64,000 nucleotides of DNA from Piscinibacter defluvii. Lineage in GTDB: Bacteria; Pseudomonadota; Gammaproteobacteria; Burkholderiales; Burkholderiaceae_C. Shown in pieces: positions 44,063-52,672 of this stretch (position 1 is the first letter of the stretch; every line of letters begins with the position of its first letter). A model generated the notes under the pieces. That model searched no databases, was not told where the DNA came from, and worked only from the letters and a program-made list of their open reading frames with translations. The DNA lies in NCBI RefSeq assembly GCF_004011805.1, contig NZ_ML137197.1, positions 186,001-250,000 of the forward strand, written 5' to 3'. The position numbers and the translations under genes are program-made.

Positions 44063-44078
44063 TTTCAGGACGTTTCAG
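44063..44078 (+). promoter_or_regulatory. Direct repeat TTTCAG-N4-TTTCAG (candidate operator, copy 1)
   Basis: Two identical TTTCAG hexamers lie exactly 10 bases apart in the 171-base divergent region between regulator A and the small exported peptide. The period equals one helical turn, the arrangement used by OmpR-family winged helices. A near copy on the other strand is at 40983-41002. Confidence 0.48.
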
Positions 44079-44182
44079 CGACGATTGAACGCGCTTGAAG
44101 ACGCCATCAGGCTCCGACACCGAAAGTACTCCCCAGCCGAGATGCATCGACCCCGATGCGGCGGTCCGTGCAAGGAGTCACT

Positions 44183-44356
44183 GTGAAGCCGAGCCTGTTG
44201 CGCCGCCTAGTCGGCATCGTCGCCTCCGGGACCATCACCTATGGCCTGTTCTCTGCGGTCGTGTCCCTTGCCGAACCGCCGGCAGGAGTTCAGTCCGCCA
44301 AGTGCGATGCCGGGCCGTCAAGCACGACGCTGGCCGTTGCCGTCCAGTCGAAGTGA
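44183..44356 (+). CDS. Short exported or membrane peptide
   Basis: 57 residues with a GTG start chosen because AAGGAG lies 5 bases before it, an ideal ribosome site. The N-terminus KPSLLRRLVGIVASGTITYGLFSAVVSLA looks like a signal peptide or single membrane helix, and the rest is a short polar tail with one cysteine (SAKCDAG). An ATG at 44156 in the same frame has no such site. It opens the rightward cassette opposite regulator A. No family recognised; a signal, immunity or assembly peptide are all possible. Confidence 0.5.
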   Translation: MKPSLLRRLVGIVASGTITYGLFSAVVSLAEPPAGVQSAKCDAGPSSTTLAVAVQSK

Positions 44357-44403
44357 CCCTGAGTCGCGTCCCATCCGGTCCAGAGCTTGAGCAAGGAACC
44401 ACC

Positions 44404-44709
44404 ATGAACGTCGGTTCAGTTCAACGCCACACCTTCGCCTCTCCCGGTCCACTCGCATTCGACTGCACATTGCTTCTTTGCGCCTGCGGCGGCGGTGGCG
44501 GTGGCGGTGGCGGTGGCGGCCAAGAACCGGAAGATCCTGACGACACGCATCAGCCACCCTCGTGCATTAGCGGCATGGATCCGATGGCTGCCGGTCGGGC
44601 CCGCCCTATGGCCGAACTTGCGGTGCAGCCTTTCGCCTGCGACGGCCTGAATCCCGGCGTGCTCGATCAACCAGGTCCGTCAATGCCTGCCGTGCCCAGG
44701 CCGAGCTGA
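44404..44709 (+). CDS. Poly-glycine lipoprotein, hypothetical
   Basis: 101 residues from the ATG at 44404 with AAGGA 7 bases upstream. The N-terminus has a weak hydrophobic stretch ending in LLLCAC, a lipobox-like site, followed by eleven glycines, a common spacer after the lipid cysteine in Burkholderiales lipoproteins. The rest is polar, Pro- and Met-rich with three more cysteines. The signal's charged start is atypical, so lipidation is not certain. It is the second gene of the cassette, 47 bases after the peptide gene. Confidence 0.55.
   Translation: MNVGSVQRHTFASPGPLAFDCTLLLCACGGGGGGGGGGGQEPEDPDDTHQPPSCISGMDPMAAGRARPMAELAVQPFACDGLNPGVLDQPGPSMPAVPRPS
44488..44520 (+). repeat. GGCGGT microsatellite within the lipoprotein gene
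   Basis: Eleven Gly codons, mostly alternating ggc and ggt, make about four and a half copies of a 6-base unit. Slippage would change the number of glycines in pairs without a frameshift. Confidence 0.85.
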
Positions 44710-44760
44710 GCGAAATCGACGCGGACTCGACGTCTCAGCAATCACTTGACCAAGCCCCCA

Positions 44761-45258
44761 ATGGCGGCCCCCATGAGACTGATCTACTTCAAGCGAGCCT
44801 GCACGCGCACGGGCGCGAGCGCAGTGAGCCATGTCGAATCGGCGATCCCGCCGCCGGGTGCTCACTTGGCGACCCCACGGCGCGGCTATGTGCATCACGG
44901 AATCCATGTCGGGAACGGGAAAGTCATCCACTACGCAGGCTTCAGTGGGACTTGGCGGCGCGGCCCGGTGCAGGAAACCACCCTTGATCGCTTCTGTCGC
45001 GGCCGCGGCATGGAAACGTTAGCTTGGCCGCCATCCTCGTTCGCCGTCGAGGAGATCGTGAATCGCGCGCGTTCGCGGCTCGGCGAAGCCGAGTACAGCA
45101 TCTGGTCGAACAACTGCGAGCACTTCTGTGAATGGTGTGGCTCGGGTGTCAGCCGCAGCCGGCAGGTCGAAGTTTGGCGCGAGCGCTTCGCCTACGCGCT
45201 GGCGTGGATGGGCGGATGGATGCCGCTGTCCCGACCTGCACCACGCCTGAATGTGTGA
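44761..45258 (+). CDS. LRAT/H-rev107-type (NlpC/P60-fold) acyltransferase-like protein
   Basis: About 165 residues from the ATG at 44761; 44773 is an alternative and neither has a clear ribosome site. The LRAT-domain motifs are in order: a histidine-bearing strand GYVHHGIHVGNGKVIHYAG near 44-62 and the cysteine motif NNCEHFCEW near 119. In LRAT and the HRASLS/PLAAT proteins the cysteine takes an acyl group from a phospholipid and passes it to an acceptor, with the histidines as base. No signal peptide is visible. It shares direction with the acyltransferase and methyltransferase genes that follow. Substrate unknown. Confidence 0.8.
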   Translation: MAAPMRLIYFKRACTRTGASAVSHVESAIPPPGAHLATPRRGYVHHGIHVGNGKVIHYAGFSGTWRRGPVQETTLDRFCRGRGMETLAWPPSSFAVEEIVNRARSRLGEAEYSIWSNNCEHFCEWCGSGVSRSRQVEVWRERFAYALAWMGGWMPLSRPAPRLNV

Positions 45259-45324
45259 CGGTGCCACCGTCGCTCCGAAGGCAGCGGCACCAGGACGCAT
45301 TCGATTCATACAAAGGAACCAATC

Positions 45325-46044
45325 ATGATGAACCTGCCAATGCACCGGTTCCAGACTCTGGAACTACATCTCGTGAATCCCTCGGATTCCCGCTGGATGT
45401 TGGAATCTATCGTCCGATTTCGTTCTCGCGTGTATGCACAGCGGGGCGCATTGCGGTCGGGCGACTTAGCGTTGGACGAAGCCGACCTGACGGCATGGCA
45501 CTTGATAGCCGCAGATGGCGAACGATTGCTGGGCTGCATCCGCTTTCATGTGTTCGACATCTGTGAACTGGAGCGCTTCCCTGCCGCAGCGCTTGCCAAC
45601 AGCCGCTGCATCTTTTCCGAAGGTGATCGCCGTCGCTGCGTGGAGGCGATCGCGGGCTATGCCAGCACGCGTTGGGCTTCGGTTGGCGGCCCGATGGTTC
45701 AAGCCGGTGGCTTAGCTGTGGACGGCGCGGTGCGCAGAAGCGGGATCGCGGCGGCTCTATGCATGGCGGGGAATGCGCTAATTCGATTCGTTGGCGCATC
45801 GTGCGGACTAGTCTTCGCGGCCGTTGAATCCGGTAGCGCGGACATTGGGCGGCGATTGGGTTGCTCTCCGATTCGAAGTTCACCCGGTCCGCTCGAACCT
45901 CTGATTGATAGATTCCACGACAGCCAGGTGTCTGTCATGTCAATCGATCCTCGCGCCGTTACTCCCGAAGTTGATGCGCAGATCGATGAGATCGGCTTCA
46001 GCCTTCGTCGGGAGTTCGTGAAGCTGGAGGCGGCATATGGTTGA
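45325..46044 (+). CDS. GNAT-fold acyltransferase (autoinducer-synthase/PEP-CTERM-associated type)
   Basis: 239 residues; the ribosome site AAAGGA is 7 bases upstream. The N-terminal half has RFRSRVYAQRGALRSGDL and DEADLTAWHLIAADGERLLGCIRFH, the layout shared by N-acyl amino acid synthases (FeeM), acyl-homoserine lactone synthases and PEP-CTERM-associated acyltransferases. The acyl-CoA/ACP-binding part follows at VQAGGLAVDGAVRRSGIAAALCMAGN. These enzymes move a fatty acyl group from ACP or CoA to an amine. The end overlaps the next start by 8 bases. The donor, acceptor and product are unknown. Confidence 0.78.
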   Translation: MMNLPMHRFQTLELHLVNPSDSRWMLESIVRFRSRVYAQRGALRSGDLALDEADLTAWHLIAADGERLLGCIRFHVFDICELERFPAAALANSRCIFSEGDRRRCVEAIAGYASTRWASVGGPMVQAGGLAVDGAVRRSGIAAALCMAGNALIRFVGASCGLVFAAVESGSADIGRRLGCSPIRSSPGPLEPLIDRFHDSQVSVMSIDPRAVTPEVDAQIDEIGFSLRREFVKLEAAYG

Positions 46045-46606
46045 CATGCACTGGTTGTTGGGGATGGCGTCCCTGATCTCCATGACGTTCATTTTCCTGG
46101 CCTCGATGCTCACCTTCTTTCGTCGGCGCCCGGGCTCAAGTTCGCTTCGCTTGCTGCTGGTCGCTGGCATGACGATTGGACTAGGGGTCATCTATGGGCG
46201 GCTATTCCAGCTTGAATCGGTCGACGGGCTCTCCCTTGGGATCGGGTGTGCACTGTTTGCTCTTGCACAGGGCACGTTCTGGGCGGCCGTGGTTGCCCAT
46301 GGAGCTAACAGACCGTCGGCAGCATTCGCAGACCGCGCGCCCAAGACGTTGGTCACCGCCGGCCCGTATGGCCTGATTCGTCATCCGTTCTACGTGGCAT
46401 ATGTGCTTGGCTTTGCAGGCGGCGCCGCACTGACGGGTGAAGTCTGGACTTGGGCGGTGCCATTGTGGATGGGGTGCCTCTACGCCGTAGCTGCTCGGCA
46501 AGAGGAACGATTGATTCTCCGCAGTTCGCTTGGCACCGCGTATCGTCAGTACAAGAATCAAGTTGCTGCGGCCGTGCCGCGCTGGGGCGCTTGGCGACGG
46601 CGGTAG
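46037..46606 (+). CDS. Isoprenylcysteine carboxyl methyltransferase/PEMT-like membrane protein
   Basis: 189 residues with about five hydrophobic segments. The conserved C-terminal motif GPYGLIRHPFYVAYVLGFAGG near 117-137 and the RQEERLIL(R)...YRQYKNQV ending belong to the ICMT/phospholipid methyltransferase family, which binds S-adenosylmethionine and methylates carboxyls or amines at the membrane face. The start overlaps the acyltransferase gene by 8 bases, so the two are co-translated. A product that is first acylated and then methylated would fit, but that is inference. Confidence 0.82.
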   Translation: MVDMHWLLGMASLISMTFIFLASMLTFFRRRPGSSSLRLLLVAGMTIGLGVIYGRLFQLESVDGLSLGIGCALFALAQGTFWAAVVAHGANRPSAAFADRAPKTLVTAGPYGLIRHPFYVAYVLGFAGGAALTGEVWTWAVPLWMGCLYAVAARQEERLILRSSLGTAYRQYKNQVAAAVPRWGAWRRR

Positions 46607-46693
46607 GTCCGCTGACAGTGATGTTCGGGATGTGGCAAGCACGGTGTATTCGCTAACATCGTTCGCCTACGCAAGTTGCCCGGGGAGACTCCA

Positions 46694-49399
46694 ATGGCCC
46701 TGATTTGCGATGTCGCCTGGCGCAGTTCCCTTGTTGCTCGGATCGGGTTGGCGGTCTTGGCGACGGGCCTTGCCGGATCGGGCGCTAGCTGGGCAGCAGA
46801 CGCGGTCACGTTACCGCGGGTGGCCGTGACGGGGTCGAATTTTGGATTTATCGGCGACGAGCTTGCCGCGCCGTTGCTCGTGTTGACACGCGCAGACATC
46901 GAGCGCAGCGGCCGTACCAACCTCTCGGATCTGCTGCGTGGACTAACCGTTGACAACAACGGATCGTTGACACAAGCATTCGCTGGAGCAATCGCAGGCG
47001 GGGCCAGCGGCATCTCCCTGCGCGGCATGTCGGTCCACTCGACCTTGGTACTGATTGACGGGCGACGCACGACTGTCTACCCGCTGGCCGACGACGGGCA
47101 ACGCGCGTTCGTCGATCTGTCGAGCCTGCCGCTAGCGATTGTCGAGCGCATCGAGGTGCTCAAGGACGGTGCTTCGGCAATCTATGGCTCGGACGCGATT
47201 GCCGGCGTGGTCAATGTGATCCTGCGCCGAGAATTCTCGGGAGTTGAGATGTTTGCCGGCGCGGGCGCAACCTCAAGAGGGGATGGTAGGCACGCGCACT
47301 GGTCCGGGACCTACGGATTCGGGAACTTGGTCGAAGAGGGTCGGACGGCTTACCTGAACGTCGAAGCCCGCACCCGTGGCGCGATACTCCAGCGCAATCG
47401 GGGAGGGACGCTCTCAAACCTCGATCTTCGTTCGCTTGGAGGGCCGGATCTGCGCGGCGGCGTTGTCCAACCAGGTAACACGGCGCCCGGCAACTTCACC
47501 CAGACGCTTGTGGGTATGGTTGCTCCGCTGGACGATACCAATGCCCAGGTCGGGCCGTTCCAGCTGTTGCCCGGATGCCGGGCGGCCGAGCTGAACTACA
47601 GCGGCGGTTGCAGTTGGGACACCTTACGCTTCACACAGATCCAGCCTGAAACTCGGAACCTCAACCTCAATGCGCGTCTGTTGACAATGCTCGAAGGCGG
47701 CTGGCATCTGAACGCTGCTGTGCAAGCCGCAACATCATGGTCGGAGCAGATGTTCGGAAGCACCTATGTGCCGCAACCCACGCAGACAGATCCGACGACC
47801 TCCAACGTCGTCCTGCCGCCGAGCCATCCCGACAATCCGTTCGGTCCGGATCGAGCCGCGTTTCTGTACTACACCTTCGGTGACGTCGGGCCCAGGCACA
47901 CGACCTACCGAACGCGTCTACTCCGCACGGTGTTCTCACTCGAGGGTCACTTCAACGGTTGGGACGTGGACGCGGCCCTCGGAGCGGCGCGGGCAGAGAC
48001 CCGCGTCCGATACGAAGGTACCGTCAGGACCAGCGTACTGGCGGCCATGCTGGCCAGCGGCCGCTACCGCATCGGCGCAAACGCTAGTCTCAACGATCCC
48101 TCCATCTACGCCGAACTCTCGCCGACGACAGTGAACAATGCGAGTTCGCAGCTCACATTTGCCGATCTTCGGATGTCGCGCGACCTCTGGCCCCTACCAG
48201 GGGGACCGTTGACACTCGGCGCGGGTATCGAGGCGCGACGCCAACGCGTCGACAACCCAGGCCAGCCGTACGCGCTGGAAGGCGATGTGCTCGGAAACAC
48301 GACCGTCACCTCAAGAGGATCCCGCTCGGTTCATTCGGTCTTCGCGGAGATTAGAGTGCCCGCAACGCGAGACGTTTCTATTGACCTCGCAATGCGCCAC
48401 GAACGCTACGAAGGTCTCGGCACGTCGACGACACCCAAACTAGGAGCGCGCTGGCAGCTTGCATCTGGCCTCGCAGTCCGCGCGACCCGGTCGCAGGGGA
48501 TTCGCGTCCCCTCTGTCACGGAGTCCGGCGATTCCGTGTTGAACGCCTACATCTCCTACACAGATCCTGCCCGATGCCCGGTCACCAAGCTGCCGTCCGA
48601 CTGCCTGGGGACTATCCGACTGTCGCTGTCTGGTAATCCATCGCTGAAACCCGAAACTTCCAGAAACTGGACCTTGGGTGTTGTGACCGATCCGGGCGAG
48701 TCGACAAAGTTATCCGTGGATTACTTCCGCATCGAGCGATCACGGGAAATCGTCATCGCTCCCTTCGAGAGCGGCACTCCGATCTATGGCGGACCGGACC
48801 TCAGTCACCCGGACCTGCCTCCGCCGATCGTCGGATTCTCGTTGCCGTTCATCAACTCCACCGCGACGCTGGTCTCCGGCTTCGATGTCGACCTCCGCCA
48901 TCGTCAATTGCTCGGGAGGTTTGGCCAACTGACGGGGAGGCTTCAGTACACGCGCCTGATTGACCTGACTACCACTGTCGGGGACGCTCGCTTCGAATAC
49001 GCGGGAACCCACGGGCCGACCGCGCTGTCCGGCAATGTCGGGACCCCAACGAACCGCGCACAGTTGTCGCTCATCTGGCAGAGAGGTCGTCACCAGGCCG
49101 GCACGGACATTCAGTACGTCGGCGCCATGCGGGCGACAGATCCGACCCTTGGTTCAACCTGCCTCGCTCAGGAGGCAAATGCGCGCTGCCGCGTTGGTTC
49201 GCTCACGACGGTGGACCTGTTCGCTTCATGGCGTTCCAGCGACTCTTGGGAGTGGATTGCCCACATCGACAATCTATTCGATCGTGCAGCGCCACTCGAC
49301 ACAGTCACCTATGGCGGGATCAACTACAACCCCACACTTCATCAGGCCGGTGCGATCGGCAGGGCGCTCTTCTTCGGGGTCCGCTACCGGGCCAAGTGA
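46694..49399 (+). CDS. TonB-dependent outer-membrane receptor
   Basis: 901 residues from the ATG at 46694, with GGGGAG 7 bases before. The signal peptide is near 12-34 (LAVLATGLAGSGASWA). A plug domain follows: LLVLTRADIERSGRTNLSDLLRGL, SLRGMSVHSTLVLIDGRR, and VERIEVLKDGASAIYGSDAIAGVVNVI. A beta-barrel with GVRVP-type loops ends near AIGRALFFGVRYRAK. It takes up a ligand across the outer membrane with TonB energy. The ligand is unknown, but its place after the acyl/methyl genes suggests a hydrophobic or peptide product of this cassette. It is the last rightward gene, facing regulator B. Confidence 0.93.
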   Translation: MALICDVAWRSSLVARIGLAVLATGLAGSGASWAADAVTLPRVAVTGSNFGFIGDELAAPLLVLTRADIERSGRTNLSDLLRGLTVDNNGSLTQAFAGAIAGGASGISLRGMSVHSTLVLIDGRRTTVYPLADDGQRAFVDLSSLPLAIVERIEVLKDGASAIYGSDAIAGVVNVILRREFSGVEMFAGAGATSRGDGRHAHWSGTYGFGNLVEEGRTAYLNVEARTRGAILQRNRGGTLSNLDLRSLGGPDLRGGVVQPGNTAPGNFTQTLVGMVAPLDDTNAQVGPFQLLPGCRAAELNYSGGCSWDTLRFTQIQPETRNLNLNARLLTMLEGGWHLNAAVQAATSWSEQMFGSTYVPQPTQTDPTTSNVVLPPSHPDNPFGPDRAAFLYYTFGDVGPRHTTYRTRLLRTVFSLEGHFNGWDVDAALGAARAETRVRYEGTVRTSVLAAMLASGRYRIGANASLNDPSIYAELSPTTVNNASSQLTFADLRMSRDLWPLPGGPLTLGAGIEARRQRVDNPGQPYALEGDVLGNTTVTSRGSRSVHSVFAEIRVPATRDVSIDLAMRHERYEGLGTSTTPKLGARWQLASGLAVRATRSQGIRVPSVTESGDSVLNAYISYTDPARCPVTKLPSDCLGTIRLSLSGNPSLKPETSRNWTLGVVTDPGESTKLSVDYFRIERSREIVIAPFESGTPIYGGPDLSHPDLPPPIVGFSLPFINSTATLVSGFDVDLRHRQLLGRFGQLTGRLQYTRLIDLTTTVGDARFEYAGTHGPTALSGNVGTPTNRAQLSLIWQRGRHQAGTDIQYVGAMRATDPTLGSTCLAQEANARCRVGSLTTVDLFASWRSSDSWEWIAHIDNLFDRAAPLDTVTYGGINYNPTLHQAGAIGRALFFGVRYRAK

Positions 49400-49474
49400 G
49401 CTGTAGAGAATGCAGTGCGGCCCATTCACCCCCCCTGCAGCAGGGCCAGATTGCACGATCGCCGTCGGACTGCT

Positions 49475-52400
49475 CTACTGAACCCGGCGGATCTGTGCCG
49501 CAGGAGCCGGGCCGACGATCTGGTCGACCAATCGCTTCGCCGCATTGCCGTCCAACTCACTGCCCTGTGCACGAAGTTGCGCCACCCTAGCCTTCCCGAG
49601 CGCGCGTTCGCTCAACGCGATCGCATGACGGACCGCAGCCGCTTCGTTGCCCTCGCGCCCATACTGGACTCGCGTCCACCATTCGTCGGCGACTCCGATT
49701 AACGTACAGGCGTCCTCGAACCGGCCCATCCGTGCAGCAAGTGATGCAAGATTGTCGACGGCATAGCCGATACGCTCGTAGCGCCATGCCAATTGGATCG
49801 TCTCGGCGGCAATTTCGCTGGCATCTTGCAGTGCGCCCCCGGCGATCAGTGCGCCGAACAGATTGGCGACGCACGTGACCAGTATCAGCGTGCGACCCAC
49901 CGCTCGCGCTTCTGCGACAACCTCGCGGCCCAGGCGAATGGCTTCGGAAGCATCACCGCACATGAGCGCGGCGTCGGCCAGTCCGGCTCGGGCATTGGCC
50001 GCCTGCATCGGCGAGCCAGCACGCTGGGCGAGGGCAAGTTCGAGGCGCAAAGACGCCAATAGACACTGGGCTTCACCTCTCAGCGCGAAGTGCATGCTCC
50101 GATGAATGGCGCCAACCCATAGCAGACGGGCGGGCCAATCGAGATTCTCGAGTTGCGTTAGTTGCGCCATGGCATCGGCTGCAATCGACTCGTCTCCTGC
50201 CGCCGTCGCGTGAAGTGCCACATGCGCAATTGCTCGGTACAAGCGCCGTGTGTCGGCTAGGTACTGCGCCTGCACGACAGCCGTCTGTGCTGCATGAAGC
50301 TTTGATACGCCCTCTATTGGCGCAGCCGCGACGAGTTGGGATGCAATCGCAAGTCGAATACGCAGGCTGGCTTCGACGTCAGCCTGGCCCTTCGGCAGCA
50401 ATCGAGAAGCGGCCGCAAGACGTGGAACCAGCGCAGCCCAGACCTCCCGAAGTTCATCGAGTCGATACAGCGCATCGAGTGTCTGCGCAGCCGCAGAAAT
50501 GTCTGTCAACGTGCATGCCCGGTCGAATGCCGCATGCAGGTCGTCGTAGTCATCTGCATAACGAGCGAGCCAGGATTCATCATCACAGACCCAATAGTCC
50601 TGTTCGGCCGCAACTGCGATCGAGGCCATCAGCCGCATGTGTGAGTCCTGGGCGACGTCGGTCTCCGTATGGGCGGCCAGTTGCTCGGAGGCATACAGTC
50701 GGGTCGACTCGAGCAGGCGGTAGCGTGGCGGATTGCCCTCGACCAGTTGGATTAGAGAACGCTCGACTAGCGTAGCGAGGGCCTCGGTCACATCCCAGCG
50801 ATCGAGTACTGAGTCGCTGGCTACTCGCTGGGCAGACTCCAATTGAAAGGTACCGCGGAAGACGCTGAGGCGTCGAAGCACGGTGCGCTCCTGCTCGTCA
50901 AGCAAGGAGTGACTCCAATCGAGGGTGGCGCGCAGGGTCCGCTGCCGGGAAGGCGCTCTACGTGTGCTGTTCCTCAGCCATTGCAACCGTTCGGCCAAGC
51001 CTTGTCGCAACACTGAAGTGCCGACCTGAGGAAGGCGTGCAGCCGCCATTTCAATGGCGAGTGGGATGCCGTCGAGTTGCCGGCAAATTTCGATTGCAGC
51101 AGGCAGCGTGGCTTCAGTGATCACGAATCGACTATCCACGGCCAGGGCACGGTGCTCCAACAAGGTAAAGGCGCTGCAGGACGTCGCGTCCTGATGCGAG
51201 CACCCGATAGGCGGCAGGCTCAACGGGTCGAGGCGGAACGAATGCTCCTGTTGAAGTCGCAACGGCTCCTGAGTCGTCGCCAATAGCCGGAGTCGGTCGG
51301 CAACGGACAGTATTCTTGACACGATATCCGCCAACGGCGGAGCCAAGTGCTCGCAGTTGTCTAGTACGATCATCACATCCCGCGATTCAAGGGCAAGTGC
51401 AAGTTGCTCCACCGGAACGCCTCGGCCAAGCTGCAGGCCGGAAGCGGAGGCGATCGCAGGCACTATCTGCTCGGCGGAAGACAGCGCGCCAAGGTCCACC
51501 CACCACACTCCGTTCGCGAACCGACCTACCATGGAGCGCGCGAATGTCTGCGCAAGCACTGTCTTGCCAACGCCCCCGCCGCCGACGATGGTCACCAAGC
51601 GGCACTTGGTCAACAAACGGTCGAGCGCGCCAAGTTCCTCGGAACGCCCAATCAACGCCTCCGCCATCAAAGGCACGTTGGTCGAGCGTTGCCGTCTTTG
51701 CGGCAGCGCAACTGTCACAGGATGGGGTGCAATCGGGGAGTCAGTGGACTGCGCAAGTGTGAAGCGGTAACCGCGCCCCGGAATGGTGGCAATTGCGGAT
51801 TGCCCAAGCGCCTTGCGCAACGCGGATACTTGTACCTGCAGGTTGTTTTCTTCAACTACGAGGCCGTGCCACACTCGCTTCAGCAGTTCGCGCTTGGCTA
51901 CGATTCGCTGGCGTTCATCGATGAGCACACCGAGCAGATCGAGGGCGCGTGAGCCAAGTTCGAGGCTCTTGCCCTCAAGCAGGGCAAGACGTTGTGATGG
52001 CCGCCACTCCAACGCGCCGAAGCGCAACACGCCCGCTTGCACTCCGAGTACGCTCGGCGCTTCTACGCGGGTTGACGTTGCGCGAGTCTCCGTATCGACC
52101 CTGAGTGCAAACCGATACCCGAGCTTCGGCACCGTAATGATCGCGTCCGCCCCTATTACGCGTCGCAGCGCGGAGATCTGCGTCGCGAGGTTGCCCTCCT
52201 CCACCTCGAGACCGGGCCAGACACGCTCCAGCAACTCGTGCTTCGATAGCAATCGCTCGTGTCCTTCGAGGAGCGCAAACAGCAGTTCGGCGCAGCGGGC
52301 CCCAAGCGGAATGATTTCGGCTCCCCGCCTGAGCACGCGCTCGGTGGGGCAAGCCTCAAAGCTGTCGAATCGATAGCGCTTGGTCACAATACGCTTGGGA

Positions 52401-52480
52401 GTGGTGACGACATTTTGCTCAAACGAAGACGCGTCAGCCAGGGCGATCGGTTCCTGTCCGATCGCTCCACCCCCAGACAT
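49475..52480 (-). CDS. Large regulator with two tandem OmpR-type winged helices and STAND ATPase (regulator B)
   Basis: About 1000 residues. It is a paralogue of regulator A throughout: two winged helices (ending KLGYRF and GRGYRF), Walker A GGGGVGKTVLA near 297, Walker B MIVLDNCEHL near 369, and a helical repeat C-terminus. The start is unsure: ATG at 52480 is reported, ATG at 52567 would add 29 residues, and GTG at 52387 aligns best with the start of regulator A (VTKRYRF against MTQRYRF). It faces the receptor gene across 75 bases. Both regulators run leftward and bracket the cassette, suggesting a pair with distinct inputs. Confidence 0.9.
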   Translation of the reverse strand: MSGGGAIGQEPIALADASSFEQNVVTTPKRIVTKRYRFDSFEACPTERVLRRGAEIIPLGARCAELLFALLEGHERLLSKHELLERVWPGLEVEEGNLATQISALRRVIGADAIITVPKLGYRFALRVDTETRATSTRVEAPSVLGVQAGVLRFGALEWRPSQRLALLEGKSLELGSRALDLLGVLIDERQRIVAKRELLKRVWHGLVVEENNLQVQVSALRKALGQSAIATIPGRGYRFTLAQSTDSPIAPHPVTVALPQRRQRSTNVPLMAEALIGRSEELGALDRLLTKCRLVTIVGGGGVGKTVLAQTFARSMVGRFANGVWWVDLGALSSAEQIVPAIASASGLQLGRGVPVEQLALALESRDVMIVLDNCEHLAPPLADIVSRILSVADRLRLLATTQEPLRLQQEHSFRLDPLSLPPIGCSHQDATSCSAFTLLEHRALAVDSRFVITEATLPAAIEICRQLDGIPLAIEMAAARLPQVGTSVLRQGLAERLQWLRNSTRRAPSRQRTLRATLDWSHSLLDEQERTVLRRLSVFRGTFQLESAQRVASDSVLDRWDVTEALATLVERSLIQLVEGNPPRYRLLESTRLYASEQLAAHTETDVAQDSHMRLMASIAVAAEQDYWVCDDESWLARYADDYDDLHAAFDRACTLTDISAAAQTLDALYRLDELREVWAALVPRLAAASRLLPKGQADVEASLRIRLAIASQLVAAAPIEGVSKLHAAQTAVVQAQYLADTRRLYRAIAHVALHATAAGDESIAADAMAQLTQLENLDWPARLLWVGAIHRSMHFALRGEAQCLLASLRLELALAQRAGSPMQAANARAGLADAALMCGDASEAIRLGREVVAEARAVGRTLILVTCVANLFGALIAGGALQDASEIAAETIQLAWRYERIGYAVDNLASLAARMGRFEDACTLIGVADEWWTRVQYGREGNEAAAVRHAIALSERALGKARVAQLRAQGSELDGNAAKRLVDQIVGPAPAAQIRRVQ

Positions 52481-52657
52481 GCGGTCAGTCAACCATTGTT
52501 GCCTGCTGACATCGCAGGTGGATGGTCGCTTCGGAGAAGTCACCACCGCATTCGATTGCGGAGCCAAGCCCGATCCATCTTGTCCCCGATCAATAGCGGC
52601 ACAAGACTCTCGATGACCAAGCTTCAGGAAGTGGCTGGCCGCTCTTGGCTATCGGCT

Positions 52658-52672
52658 CGGGCCTTCGGCCCG
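52658..52672 (-). terminator. Short hairpin between regulator B and polA
   Basis: CGGGCC and GGCCCG pair over 6 bp around TTC in the 268-base stretch between polA and regulator B. It lies about 80 bases beyond the polA stop on the minus strand. Without a U tract it is only a weak terminator candidate. The rest of the stretch holds the upstream region of regulator B and the right edge of the island. Confidence 0.3.

Noticed and set aside
44095-44403. Upstream extension of the poly-Gly lipoprotein frame
   Set aside because: It would overlap the peptide gene and place 103 residues before the lipobox; the ATG at 44404 has its own AAGGA site.
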